36,037 nucleotides of DNA, taken from positions 1 through 36,037 of the forward strand of contig NZ_JFHR01000052.1 of NCBI RefSeq assembly GCF_000722875.1, written 5' to 3'. Source of the stretch: Sphingobium chlorophenolicum. Lineage in GTDB: Bacteria; Pseudomonadota; Alphaproteobacteria; Sphingomonadales; Sphingomonadaceae. The translations under genes and the position numbers were made by a program. Positions within the stretch are counted from its first letter, which is position 1. Each line of letters opens with the position of its first letter. Of the stretch, positions 23,859 to 32,827 are shown piece after piece. The notes under the pieces are model-generated. The model was given only the letters and a program-made list of their open reading frames with translations. It was not told the origin of the DNA and made no database searches.

Positions 23859-24461
23859 ATGCCGAAGATTCTCGTCCTATACTATTCCAGCTACGGGCAC
23901 ATCGAGCAGATGGCCGAGTCCGTTGCTGAAGGCGCGCGCGAAGGCGGTGCCGAGGCAATCGTCAAGCGGGTGCCGGAGATCGTGCCAATCGACGTGGCCA
24001 CAGCTCACGGCTTCAAGCTCGATCAGGCGGCTCCGGTCGCCGTGCCGGACGAACTGGCCGATTATGATGGGATCGTCTTCGGGATTCCGACGAGATTCGG
24101 AGGGATGGCCGCGCAGATGCGGAACTTCCTCGATCAGACCGGGGGCCTTTGGCATACCGGAAAGCTGATCGGAAAGGTCGCTTCGATCTTCACCTCATCG
24201 GCGACGCTTCACGGCGGTCAGGAGGCGACGATCTTGACGAGCATTCCCACGCTCCTTCACCACGGTATGATCTTCGTCGGCCTGCCTTACAGCAACACGG
24301 ACTTGATGCAGCTTGACGAGGTGAGCGGCGGAACGCCCTACGGCGCCAGCACGCTGTCCGGGACCGACAACAAACGCCAACCGAGCGCTCGCGAGCTCGG
24401 TCTCGCCAGAGCGCAAGGCAAGTTCGTGGCGGACGTCGCGCGTCGGCAAAGCGCGGCATGA
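23859..24461 (+). CDS. wrbA: NAD(P)H:quinone oxidoreductase, WrbA type
   Basis: The product is 200 residues from the ATG at 23859 (GGAG 8 bases upstream). The FMN-binding loop is YYSSYGHIEQMAE near the N-terminus. GIPTRFGGMAAQMRNFLDQT and the end region (SASTLSGTD, RQPSARELGLARAQGKFVAD) are diagnostic of WrbA. The enzyme reduces quinones by two electrons, avoiding semiquinone radicals. It fits with the adjacent MAPEG protein as an electrophile/quinone defence pair. Its 3' end is convergent with the amidase gene, 71 bases away. Confidence 0.94.
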   Translation: MPKILVLYYSSYGHIEQMAESVAEGAREGGAEAIVKRVPEIVPIDVATAHGFKLDQAAPVAVPDELADYDGIVFGIPTRFGGMAAQMRNFLDQTGGLWHTGKLIGKVASIFTSSATLHGGQEATILTSIPTLLHHGMIFVGLPYSNTDLMQLDEVSGGTPYGASTLSGTDNKRQPSARELGLARAQGKFVADVARRQSAA

Positions 24462-24532
24462 TATTCGGCCCGGCGCGACGGCCAGCGCGTAGGCGCCATC
24501 AACGCCGGGCATTCGACCAATCGCCGCCTCAT

Positions 24533-26005
24533 CTACACACGGCGGCGCTGGCAGATATCATAGTGCTGCGCCCATGGACGCACGCGCTCGAAGGCCGCAC
24601 AAGTTCCCATCAGTCTCGCGTCGTCCAGACGTCGGCCGATGAGTTGCAGGCCGACAGGCAGTCCACCAACGAGGCCAGCGGGAAGTGATGCCGCCGGATT
24701 GCCTGTGAGATTGGTGAGGTAAGTTAGGCACCAGCCGATCAGCGGATCGACTTCGACCTCGTCGATACGGTCAGGGCCCAAGGTCTCGCCGTGCGGTCCA
24801 TTTTCCACGGGCAAACAGGCAACGGTCGGGCAAGCGATGATATCGACGCTCAGGAGCGCCCGCTGCAATCCGTCGAACGCCGCAGTGCGCGTAAGCTGAT
24901 CTTGGCGGAGGTCGAGCTCCGTCAGCGCATTGGCGCGATCGATCCACATCCAAATCTGCTCGGGGAGCTCGGCCCCGTGATCGCGGGCGAGATCCAGTCC
25001 GTTGCGCTTGAAGCGCTCGATCGCACCGGCCATTCGCATGCCGACGAGGCGGCACCAAAGCTCTGTGAGGGCTCGATGGGACGGAAGTTGCACTTCGATC
25101 GGAACGATCTCCGCCCCGAGCGTAGCGAGCGCGCTTGCCGCATCATGGACATGCTCGGCGATCTCGCGGTTGACTGGATAGATACCCAGGTCAGGCGTGA
25201 AGCCGATCCTGACGCCTGCCATTGAGCGAGATTTCGCGCCCGGCAAATCGATGTCGGCGGGCAGGCTGAACAACTCAGCCGGATCGAAGGCCATGAGCGT
25301 CTGCAAGGCGAGAGCGCCGTCCTCGACGGTGCGGGTGATCGCGCCGGTATAGGCGAAATTGGTGAGTTCAAAAGCGTTCTGCTGGGCCGCCGCGCTCGGG
25401 ACTCGGCCGTACGACGGTTGGAAGCCGAAGGTATTGCACCAGGCTGAAGGAATCCTGATCGAGCCCCCACCGTCGGTGGCTCCACCGATCGGCACCATTC
25501 CATCGGCCACTGCGGCCGCGCTGCCCCCGGACGATCCCCCGCTGTTGCGGGCGGGATCAAACGGATTACGCGTCGGGCCGTGCACGGGGTTGTCGCAGGT
25601 GCCGCGGAAGCCGAAAACCGGGCTGTTGGTCGCACCGACCACGATCGCGCCGGCCTGCTCCATCTTCGTCGGGAAATAGGACGCCGACTTTTGCGGCAGA
25701 GCCTGGAGGGCGCGGATGCCGCCGAGGGTCGAGGGCCAGCCGGGATAGCTGTTGAAGAGATCCTTCATCGCGACAGGTACGCCGGCGAGAGGTCCGACGT
25801 CTTCACCCCTGGCGATGCGTTCCTCAAGGCGTTTGGCGGCGGCCAGGGCACCTTCGGGATCGACGTGGACAAAGGCGTTGAGGGAGGGGTTGCGTGTCTC
25901 GATGCGATCAAGCGCCGCGCGGACGCTTTCTGTCGGGGAGAGATCCTTGGCGCGCACACGTCGCCCAATCTCTGATGCACTTAATGTTTCGAGCGTATCC
26001 GGCAT
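24533..26005 (-). CDS. Amidase-signature family amidase (catalytic triad intact)
   Basis: The product is 490 residues. The Ser-cisSer-Lys triad is visible as Lys81 (VPVAMKDLF), Ser158 (NSGGSSGGSA) and Ser182 (DGGGSIRIP). It should hydrolyse a carboxamide or anilide; the substrate is unknown. It closely resembles the protein at 6667-8154 throughout but keeps the active site, so the two are paralogues. A 24-base palindrome lies 60 bases upstream and shares a 16-base core with the TetR region at 1221, so TetR control is likely (inference). The gene is on the opposite strand to wrbA, pointing toward it. Confidence 0.92.
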   Translation of the reverse strand: MPDTLETLSASEIGRRVRAKDLSPTESVRAALDRIETRNPSLNAFVHVDPEGALAAAKRLEERIARGEDVGPLAGVPVAMKDLFNSYPGWPSTLGGIRALQALPQKSASYFPTKMEQAGAIVVGATNSPVFGFRGTCDNPVHGPTRNPFDPARNSGGSSGGSAAAVADGMVPIGGATDGGGSIRIPSAWCNTFGFQPSYGRVPSAAAQQNAFELTNFAYTGAITRTVEDGALALQTLMAFDPAELFSLPADIDLPGAKSRSMAGVRIGFTPDLGIYPVNREIAEHVHDAASALATLGAEIVPIEVQLPSHRALTELWCRLVGMRMAGAIERFKRNGLDLARDHGAELPEQIWMWIDRANALTELDLRQDQLTRTAAFDGLQRALLSVDIIACPTVACLPVENGPHGETLGPDRIDEVEVDPLIGWCLTYLTNLTGNPAASLPAGLVGGLPVGLQLIGRRLDDARLMGTCAAFERVRPWAQHYDICQRRRV

Positions 26006-26064
26006 GGGTAGTCCTCATGGATAGAGGTTGATCTCAGGGTGGCATGGCTGTCGCGGTGTATGAG

Positions 26065-26088
26065 GTATGGTAATGTACAGTACCATAC
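26065..26088. promoter_or_regulatory. 24-base palindromic operator upstream of amidase
   Basis: GTATGGTA (26065-26072) and TACCATAC (26081-26088) are perfect 8-bp arms around ATGTACAG. The core GGTAATGTACAGTACC (26069-26084) matches the element at 1221-1236 at 14 of 16 bases. Position and size suit a TetR-family repressor site in the amidase promoter. The rest of 26006-26163 shows no gene. Confidence 0.6.
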
Positions 26089-26163
26089 GTATTTGAGCGA
26101 ACTGCTCTTGGTCAAGAGGTGCTCCGATGCATGTCGGTCGCAGAAAGGGCTTAGACCACGGCG

Positions 26164-26598
26164 TCAGTCAGTGCTCGGCGGCCCGTCGATCTCTTCGGAT
26201 ATTTCTTGGCGGAGCTTGGGTCCGTTCGCGAGCCTGCGGCCAAGCGCCGTGACGAACGCCTCGTAGCGTTCGCCGGCTTTCGCGCGCGCTGCCTGGGCGG
26301 CAGGTTCCGGCAGCGCCGGAGTTGTGCTGAGCCAGAAGCGCACGAAGATAGCCAGTGTCTCGACCGCGATCCCGAGGTCGCGCTCCATCCGGCTAAGGCG
26401 TCGATCGACCTGGTCGAGACGTTTCGTGATTGCCGCTTCCTGCCGTTCGGCGGCATCCGGCGAAAGGAAGGAGGCGATGCCGGCTTCCGCGATCAACGAC
26501 AGTGAGTGCCCGCCTCGGGCGGCATGAGCGGCAAGTGCCCGCATGACGTCAGGTTCGAGATAGACTGAGAGCCGTTGCTTCTTGGGCGCTTTCGCCAT
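26164..26598 (-). CDS. CopG-type ribbon-helix-helix protein of the tra cluster
   Basis: The product is 144 residues from the ATG at 26598, with GGGAGG just upstream. The N-terminal RHH unit is KKQRLSVYLEPDVMRALAAH plus a second helix (SLSLIAEAGIASFL). A coiled segment (AAITKRLDQVDRRLSRMERD) and a hydrophobic helix follow. Proteins of this type sit between traG and trbB in alphaproteobacterial ICEs and probably regulate transfer or bind near oriT. The 5' end lies just inside the traG 3' region, with the longer frame overlapping by 17 bases. Confidence 0.88.
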   Translation of the reverse strand: MAKAPKKQRLSVYLEPDVMRALAAHAARGGHSLSLIAEAGIASFLSPDAAERQEAAITKRLDQVDRRLSRMERDLGIAVETLAIFVRFWLSTTPALPEPAAQAARAKAGERYEAFVTALGRRLANGPKLRQEISEEIDGPPSTD

Positions 26599-26608
26599 CC
26601 CTGCCTCC

Positions 26609-28597
26609 CTAGAGCTCAATGCCATCGCCCGGATCGAGCGAGGCTTGGCGGGCGACCTGGCGCATGGTCTGGTTCATCCGGCTGAGGCGCGCGGAATCCT
26701 CATCGGCGTCATCTCGAGGATCGATCTCGAACTCGTTTTCGATCGGCGCCTTTCGCTCGGCCGGCGTCCCTCGACTGAGTTCAGGCTGGTGCCGGCGCTC
26801 GGAGTCCGTGGTGTCCTCCTCTTCGGAAACGGGATCTCCGTTCGTCGCCGTCGACAAGGTCGGCCTGGCTGGAAGGGGCAGCGTGCTCCAGTCGTCAGGT
26901 CGGGCCGTGGTCGGCTTGGCGGCGTTCGGCGGCATCAGGATGCGCTCCTGGAACCGGCGATCTTCATAGTATCGCGCCTTCTTCGCGCGGATCGGCGGCG
27001 TCCCGGCTACCATGACGATCTCATCCGTTGGAGGAAGCTGCATGATCTCGCCGGGTGTCATAAGCTGCCGCGCCGTCTCCGAGCGCGACACCATCATGTG
27101 GCCCAGCCAGGGCGACAGGCGATGTCCGGCGTAGTTCTTCATGGCTCGCATCTCGGTCGCTGTGCCGAGGGCGTCGGACACACGCTTGGCCGTGCGCTCG
27201 TCATTGGTGGCGAAGCTGACGCGCACATGGCAGTTGTCGAGGATCGAGTTGTTCGGTCCGTAGGCCTTCTCGATCTGGTTCAGCGACTGCGCGATGAGGA
27301 ACGCTTTCAGCCCATACCCGGCCATGAAGGCGAGAGCGCTTTCGAAGAAGTCGAGACGGCCAAGCGCCGGAAATTCATCAAGCATAAGGAGCAAGCGGTG
27401 GCGATTGCCCCTCGCCTGCAGATCCTCAGTTAACCGTCGCCCGACCTGATTGAGGATCAGACGGATGAGCGGCTTGGTGCGGTTGATGTCTGAGGGTGGG
27501 ACGACGAGGTAGAGAGTCGTCGGATGCTTGCCTCCGACAATGTCGGCGATCCGCCAGTCGCAGCGCCTTGTGACCTCGGCGACGACGGGATCGCGATAGA
27601 GACCTAGGAACGACATGGCGGTCGAAAGCACCCCCGACCGTTCGTTGTCGGATTTGTTCAGTAGCTCGCGGGCGGCGCTCGCGATCACGGGATGCGGGCC
27701 CGCCTCGCCCAGGTGAGCTGTCTTCATCATTGCAGCGAGCGTCGATTCGATCGGCCGCTTCGGATCGGAGAGGAAGGCGGCGACGCCGGCCAGGGTCTTG
27801 TCGGCCTCGGCGTAGAGGACGTGCAGGATCGCGCCGACCAGCAGCGCGTGACTGGTCTTTTCCCAGTGGTTCCTCTTCTCCAGCGAGCCTTCCGGGTCGA
27901 CCAGGATGTCGGCGATGTTCTGAACGTCGCGGACCTCCCACTCGCCGCGGCGCACCTCGAGCAGCGGATTGTAAGCGGCCGACTTCGCATTTGTCGGATC
28001 GAAGAGGAGCACGCGGCCATGGCGAGCGCGATAGCCGGCTGTGAGCGTCCAGTTCTCGCCCTTGATGTCGTGAACGATCGCGGAGCCTGGCCAGGTCAGG
28101 AGCGACGGAACGACGAGGCCGACACCTTTGCCTGATCGCGTCGGGGCAAAGCAGAGCACATGCTCGGGTCCGTCGTGTCGCAGATAGTCTCGATCGAACT
28201 TGCCGAGGACGACGCCATCGGCGCCGAGCAGGCCGGCCGAACGAACCTCGTCAGCCCCCGCCCATCGCGCAGAGCCGAATGTCTCCGCGTTGTTGGCTTC
28301 CCGCGCTCGCCAGACCGACATGCCGATCGCAACCGCAATCGAAATGAAGCCACCCGACGCTGCGATATAGGCGCCCTCGACGAAGATCGGCGGGGCGTAG
28401 GCGTCATAGGCATACCACCACCAAAAGAACGCCGGCGGATAGTAGATCGGCCATCCGGCGATCTCGAACCACGGCATGCCGAGCTGAGGTTGGAAGCCGA
28501 GCCGGTAGGCCGTCCACTCCGTCGCGCCCCAAGTGGTCATCAGCACGATCAGGAAGACCGTGAGGATTTGCCCCCAGAGAATTTTGGTCGCCGACAT
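26609..28597 (-). CDS. traG: TraG, VirD4-like coupling ATPase
   Basis: The product is 662 residues. Two or three N-terminal transmembrane helices lie within about residues 8-95. The Walker A form APTRSGKG (151-158) and Walker B LLMLDEFPALGRL mark the VirD4/TraG family; TLYLVVPPSDINRTKPLIRL is also typical. It brings the relaxase-DNA complex to the Trb channel. It follows the relaxase by 23 bases on the same strand. Confidence 0.96.
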   Translation of the reverse strand: MSATKILWGQILTVFLIVLMTTWGATEWTAYRLGFQPQLGMPWFEIAGWPIYYPPAFFWWWYAYDAYAPPIFVEGAYIAASGGFISIAVAIGMSVWRAREANNAETFGSARWAGADEVRSAGLLGADGVVLGKFDRDYLRHDGPEHVLCFAPTRSGKGVGLVVPSLLTWPGSAIVHDIKGENWTLTAGYRARHGRVLLFDPTNAKSAAYNPLLEVRRGEWEVRDVQNIADILVDPEGSLEKRNHWEKTSHALLVGAILHVLYAEADKTLAGVAAFLSDPKRPIESTLAAMMKTAHLGEAGPHPVIASAARELLNKSDNERSGVLSTAMSFLGLYRDPVVAEVTRRCDWRIADIVGGKHPTTLYLVVPPSDINRTKPLIRLILNQVGRRLTEDLQARGNRHRLLLMLDEFPALGRLDFFESALAFMAGYGLKAFLIAQSLNQIEKAYGPNNSILDNCHVRVSFATNDERTAKRVSDALGTATEMRAMKNYAGHRLSPWLGHMMVSRSETARQLMTPGEIMQLPPTDEIVMVAGTPPIRAKKARYYEDRRFQERILMPPNAAKPTTARPDDWSTLPLPARPTLSTATNGDPVSEEEDTTDSERRHQPELSRGTPAERKAPIENEFEIDPRDDADEDSARLSRMNQTMRQVARQASLDPGDGIEL

Positions 28598-28620
28598 GGC
28601 GCCCTCCTTTCTTGATTGAA

Positions 28621-30360
28621 CTACATGCCCAGACCGCGATTGCGGCCGAAGCTCCAGTCGACGCCGCCCGCGCCACGCGAGACGCCGGAGACATGCTGAC
28701 CGAGCTGTCGCTCGAGCGACTGCGACCAGGGCACGAGCTGGAATCCCAGTCCGTCGTCGATCATGGCGAAGCGGCCGGACGCGAGTGCGAAGCGCTGGCG
28801 ATAGGTGCCCGCCACATACTCGCCCGTTCCGGCTTTGGAGAATTGGCGACCGGTCTCGGCAGCGAGCTTTTCTCCGAGAGCCTCCACCTCGCGCTGTCTG
28901 AGCGTGTCGATCAGGCCGGGCGAGAAGCTGACACCGCGCGCTTGCCGCTCGCCGAGACCCTGGCCCACAAGATGCTCGGCGCGCTTGTCCAACGCCTCGC
29001 GCACTTCTGCGCCGAACCCGGCGCTACCTAGGGCCAGCGGATTTCTGGCGATCGCCTGTCTGTCGAGCCAAGTGGCGCCGGTGGCATGAATCTGTCGCTC
29101 GATGTCGAGATCTGAGCGGACGGCGAGCGCGACGCGATGATGCCCCTGTGCATCGTTGAACTTGCGCAGCTCCACGATCGAGCCCGGCGCACTATCGCCG
29201 GCAGCGTCGAGATCGGGCAGCTTGATGTGGTGGGTGCGCCCGTCGGTGCCGTCGACCACGGCGTAGGCGGTGCCCTTCAGCTCGTCGTCGAGACCGCGAT
29301 CGACCAGTCGGCCGACGACAGGATCGGTGATGCTCTCGCCGGCTAGCACATAGCTGGCGGCGCCGCGCTCGATACCGCGTTCCGTCAGGCCGCGATGAAT
29401 GCGCTTGATGATGTCTCCACGTTCGCCGAGCTCGCGCAGCGTAGCCTCGGCATTCTCGGACACGACCCATTGGCCGGGGCCGACCTGATCAGCGAGACCG
29501 AGCGTCTCGAGCTTCCGCAGCCGGCCGACTTTCATCGCGTGGAATTCGTCCGGCTGGCGGTCGGGGTGCGGGGCAAGATCGACGACGCCGGTGCGATAGG
29601 CATCGCGGGCAAGCTGGCGGTCGAGGTTGGTCCAGCGCTCAGCCTCGATCTGGCGTTCGAGGTTTCGGCGGATCTCGTGATCGGTGCGCGGCCCGAGCTC
29701 CTGGGTGACTAGATCCTGCGCGCGGGCGCGCATGCCTTCCTTGATGTAGTCGCGGGAGATGACGAGGTCCTGGCCATCATCGGTGCGTCCGCGCAGGATG
29801 ATATGGACGTGGGGATTGTCGGTGTTCCAGTGATCGACGCCGACCCAGTCGAGCTTGGTGCCGAGGTCCTTCTCCATCTGCCCCATCAGGTCGCGGGCAT
29901 AGGTCTTGAGGTCGGACATCTCCGTCGCGTCCTCGGGTGAGACGATGAACCGGAAATGATGCCGGTCGTCCTGGGTTCGCTCGGCGAACGCCTTCGGATC
30001 GGCATCGTCGGTCTCGGGACCGAATAGCCGTGCATTCTCTCCATCGCGCGTCACGCCCTCGCGCTTGAGGTAGCTGAGGTGCGCGCTGAGCGGCGCGGCC
30101 CGAGCGCCATGGCGGACGACGCGAGTCTTGATGACCGTGTTGCGCGATCGGCTCGTGAGCAGCCGGTTGGCCTGGACGGTCGCGCGCTGGCCGCGCCCGA
30201 AGCGCGACCGGTTGCCCGAGCTGATCTTGCCGGAGCGCGAGACGCTGCCGCCGGCGCGCTGCGCGGCCGCCAACGCCTGCGCGATGAAGGGCCGCGCCTG
30301 CTGCGCCCGGGTCGAGCGGATGCGGCCTGGCCGGATGCGGAAATCGTCTTCGCCGCTCAT
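28621..30360 (-). CDS. Relaxase / mobilisation nuclease (DUF3363 type)
   Basis: The product is 579 residues from the ATG at 30360 (MSGEDDFRIRPGRIRSTRAQ). The metal-binding histidine motif is NPHVHIILRG, preceded by RHHFRFIVSPEDATEMSDLK, a pattern typical of this relaxase group. The C-terminal half (LDRQAIARNPLALGSAGFGA, GFQLVPWSQSLERQLGQHVS) corresponds to DUF3363. It nicks one strand at oriT and leads it into the recipient. An in-frame start at 30378 is possible. The upstream 244-base gap is the natural place for oriT. Confidence 0.92.
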   Translation of the reverse strand: MSGEDDFRIRPGRIRSTRAQQARPFIAQALAAAQRAGGSVSRSGKISSGNRSRFGRGQRATVQANRLLTSRSRNTVIKTRVVRHGARAAPLSAHLSYLKREGVTRDGENARLFGPETDDADPKAFAERTQDDRHHFRFIVSPEDATEMSDLKTYARDLMGQMEKDLGTKLDWVGVDHWNTDNPHVHIILRGRTDDGQDLVISRDYIKEGMRARAQDLVTQELGPRTDHEIRRNLERQIEAERWTNLDRQLARDAYRTGVVDLAPHPDRQPDEFHAMKVGRLRKLETLGLADQVGPGQWVVSENAEATLRELGERGDIIKRIHRGLTERGIERGAASYVLAGESITDPVVGRLVDRGLDDELKGTAYAVVDGTDGRTHHIKLPDLDAAGDSAPGSIVELRKFNDAQGHHRVALAVRSDLDIERQIHATGATWLDRQAIARNPLALGSAGFGAEVREALDKRAEHLVGQGLGERQARGVSFSPGLIDTLRQREVEALGEKLAAETGRQFSKAGTGEYVAGTYRQRFALASGRFAMIDDGLGFQLVPWSQSLERQLGQHVSGVSRGAGGVDWSFGRNRGLGM

Positions 30361-30604
30361 GGCCGAAGTCCCGCACATCGCGCGATCGCGCGGATATCCT
30401 TGGCGAAATGACTGATGCGCAGGCTGCTCCCATCGAGCGCACCGCGCGCCAGTGCCCCATAAGTCTCTGAAAAAACACGACCGCACCAAGCCGCACATCG
30501 CCGGCTTTTATCTCGCCATCGTGCGGTTGTGCTGTCGGCTTCTCCTCTCCAGACCGCCCTTAGTCCGCCAGAACACGCCACAATGCGAAGGGGTGCGAAC
30601 GCGG
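30361..30604. other. Intergenic region upstream of the relaxase; candidate oriT
   Basis: No gene is seen in these 244 bases. A perfect 14-base palindrome CGCGCGATCGCGCG (30379-30392) abuts GGATATCC (30392-30399). CCGCAC (30491-30496) and GTGCGG (30521-30526) form wider-spaced inverted arms, and CCGCAC also occurs at 30481-30486. Short inverted repeats next to a relaxase gene are typical of oriT. The plus-strand TATCCTTG only partly fits the P-type nic consensus YATCCTGY, so the nick site is not identified. Confidence 0.4.
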
Positions 30605-31366
30605 TCATCGCGGGCCACCGGAGACGCTGCGGGCAACGAAAAGGCCATCGGTGCGCGAAGCCACCGCACCTTGACTGCGCTCCGGGGCCGCCGCCGTGGT
30701 GGCGTCTGACTCGCCCTCAGAATGCAACGGCACGGCAGGCCCACTGCCAGCCGACTGCACGACGAAGAGCGGCGCTCGCGTCCAAGCGAGCGGATCAGCG
30801 GCCGCCACCGTGACGGGGCTGGTGAGTTCACCGCCACCGACCAGAGGCGCGAGCGTCGCGACATAGGCACGCGTTTCGGCAGGCAATGGGCGGCCAGCGA
30901 GATACTCTTCGTAGCGGCCCGGACCGGCGTTGTAGGCCGCCAGGAAGCCGGGCGATCCATAGCGATCGTGCATCTCGCGCAGATACGCAGCGCCCGCCAG
31001 GATGTTGTCGCGCGGATCGTAGGGATTGCTGCCGAGCCGGTGGCGGATGCGCAAGTCAGCCCAAGTGGCGGGCATGACCTGCATCAGGCCCATCGCGCCG
31101 GCCGACGAGATGGCGCGCACATCGCCAGCGCTTTCGACGCGCATCACGGCGCGGATCCAAGCCTCGGGAACGCCGAACCGCTGCGCCGCCTCGGCGATAA
31201 AGGCGCCATAGGGATCGCTGCGTGGCGGCCGCTCGACCTGCGTCTGCTGGGCGTGGGCAGTGCTCACGGCCGGCGCAGCGAGGACCAGGCCGGCAAGGAG
31301 AAGGAGGGCTGCACGTCGGAGGGTGATCCTCCCTCCGACGACAGACTGATGGCGCGCGATGGTCAC
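30605..31366 (-). CDS. Lytic transglycosylase (VirB1-like)
   Basis: The product is 253 residues with a signal peptide (cleavage near AHAQQ, residue 40). The SLT domain covers about 60-175: catalytic Glu78 in MRVESAG, then AMGLMQVMPATW and AAYNAGPGRYEEYLAG. It opens gaps in peptidoglycan so the mating channel can be assembled. It follows DUF736 by 3 bases, in one operon. Confidence 0.93.
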   Translation of the reverse strand: MTIARHQSVVGGRITLRRAALLLLAGLVLAAPAVSTAHAQQTQVERPPRSDPYGAFIAEAAQRFGVPEAWIRAVMRVESAGDVRAISSAGAMGLMQVMPATWADLRIRHRLGSNPYDPRDNILAGAAYLREMHDRYGSPGFLAAYNAGPGRYEEYLAGRPLPAETRAYVATLAPLVGGGELTSPVTVAAADPLAWTRAPLFVVQSAGSGPAVPLHSEGESDATTAAAPERSQGAVASRTDGLFVARSVSGGPR

Positions 31367-31369
31367 CGT

Positions 31370-31717
31370 TCAGTCCCGCTCGCCGCGCTTCGGCGGGCGA
31401 TTCCAATGCAGACCCCAGGCGGATTTGTCGTCCGCAGACTGGAACAGATTGGCGCGGATCGGATGGGCGAAGGTCGGATCGTCGAGTTGCAGCGAGACAT
31501 ACTCGCCGGCCTTCTCGCCGGTGCGCTTCCATCCCGCGCCGATCTCCGCGCCGGTCTCGTTGCTCATGGTGTCAAGCACATGGACGCGGAAGTCGGGTGC
31601 GTTTTCCGCATCTGATGGCTCGGCCGCGACGATGATGATGTCCTGATGCAAGGACAGCGTCGTGAGGTGGCCGATGAAGCCATCATTCTCGCGCGCAAAT
31701 TGACCGATTACGGGCAT
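31370..31717 (-). CDS. DUF736 protein
   Basis: The product is 115 residues (MPVIGQFARENDGFIGHLTT...). DUF736 signatures are GFIGHLTTLSLH, EIGAGWKRTGEKAGEYVSLQ and LDDPTFAHPIRANLF. It is soluble and beta-rich. The family recurs beside relaxase and traF genes in alphaproteobacterial ICEs and plasmids; its job is not established. AAGGAG precedes the ATG. Confidence 0.92.
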   Translation of the reverse strand: MPVIGQFARENDGFIGHLTTLSLHQDIIIVAAEPSDAENAPDFRVHVLDTMSNETGAEIGAGWKRTGEKAGEYVSLQLDDPTFAHPIRANLFQSADDKSAWGLHWNRPPKRGERD

Positions 31718-31763
31718 TGGTCGTCTCCTTCAGATCGCGGTGGACAGGGTCATGGGCGCGCCG

Positions 31764-32309
31764 TCACCGCGTCGGCGCGCGCCAAACGAAGCGGCCGTCG
31801 CCGTCCTCGTCGGTGTAGAGAGGGGTGGCTCGGCCGATTACGGTGGAGGCCGGAAGAGGGCCGAAGTAGCGGCCGTCGAGGCTGTCGCGGACCTGCCAGT
31901 TCATCAGGAACAGTTCGCCGGCCGCGACCAGTCGGCAGCCCTGCCAGACGGGGAGCGGGCGGCCGTGACGATCGCGATCGAGCGCGTCGCCCATCGGCAC
32001 GCCGTCGACCGTGAGGGCAAGCCCGGTCCGGCAGACCCGCTGTCCCGGTAACGCGGCGACGCGCTTCAACAGCGGCACGCCGCGCGGGAGGTAGCCGCCA
32101 TCGGACAGGAAGGTTGCGAGCGGCTCGGGCGCGTCGACGGCCACCAGATCGGTCACGTCGAGGCCGCCTGCATCGCCGATCGTGTAGAAGCCGACCGGCG
32201 TGCTGGCGGACGCGTTCCAGATCAGGCGCGGCGCGAACGAAGCGATCGAGGCGAAGCCGAGAAGGGACACGGCCGCCGTCGTGACGATGGCGTAGGAGAG
32301 CCGGGTCAT
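31764..32309 (-). CDS. traF: TraF, S26-type peptidase for pilin maturation
   Basis: The product is 181 residues. The N-terminal transmembrane segment (about 5-28) is followed by the serine motif ASASTPVGFY (Ser36 likely nucleophile) and the lysine motif PLLKRVAALPGQ (Lys82). The later MNWQVRDSLDGRYFGPLP is typical of TraF. In RP4, TraF matures the TrbC pilin by cyclisation; the TrbC pilin at 20872 is the probable substrate here. The ATG overlaps the DUF2840 stop by 4 bases. Confidence 0.93.
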   Translation of the reverse strand: MTRLSYAIVTTAAVSLLGFASIASFAPRLIWNASASTPVGFYTIGDAGGLDVTDLVAVDAPEPLATFLSDGGYLPRGVPLLKRVAALPGQRVCRTGLALTVDGVPMGDALDRDRHGRPLPVWQGCRLVAAGELFLMNWQVRDSLDGRYFGPLPASTVIGRATPLYTDEDGDGRFVWRAPTR

Positions 32310-32827
32310 GCGCCGATCTCCCGGCGCAGCAGGAAGGCGCGGTGCTGGCGCGGACCATAAGCGCGCGGCGCTTCGCCGACCGTCAGACGGTTATGGACGT
32401 GACGCCAATGGTCCGGCGAGACCTCGATCGGGTCGATGCCGCGCGCCTCAATGGCATCGACGACCTGGAGCACGCGCTCCACCTTCGGCCAGCCATCGAC
32501 ATGCAGCAGAACCTCTGCGCCGGGCGTCACCGTCGCGACGGTCTGGCAGGGCGCGCCACGCTCGACCGTTCGCAGGATGTCGAGCCGCGACAGCACGGTG
32601 CCGTGCTCGTTCGCCGCCCAACGCACCAGCGCGAAAACGCTGCCGGGAAGGAAGAAGAGGATGCGGCGGCGGCGATCGAGGATCTGCTCGCGCCGCTCGC
32701 GGCCAAAGCGAATCCAGTGCTCCGTCTGCTTCTCGATCCAGACGAGTTCGACCTGGGTGAGCGCTTCGGGCGGCGGCTCGGCGGTAGCACCGCCGGCGCG
32801 CATTGGCGCGGCGACAAGGCCGGTCAT
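32306..32827 (-). CDS. DUF2840 protein
   Basis: The product is 173 residues from the ATG at 32827, which overlaps the RHH gene stop by 4 bases; a longer frame upstream overlaps parA and is rejected. Typical segments are LTQVELVWIEKQTEHWIRFG, FFLPGSVFALVRWAANEHGT and SPDHWRHVHNRLTVG. DUF2840 proteins are confined largely to alphaproteobacterial mobile elements next to traF and parA. Function is unknown. Confidence 0.9.
   Translation of the reverse strand: MTGLVAAPMRAGGATAEPPPEALTQVELVWIEKQTEHWIRFGRERREQILDRRRRILFFLPGSVFALVRWAANEHGTVLSRLDILRTVERGAPCQTVATVTPGAEVLLHVDGWPKVERVLQVVDAIEARGIDPIEVSPDHWRHVHNRLTVGEAPRAYGPRQHRAFLLRREIGA

Noticed and set aside
30392..30404. TATCCTTG as a definite IncP-type nic site
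   Set aside because: It departs from YATCCTGY at the key G before the cleaved bond, so only a candidate oriT region is reported.
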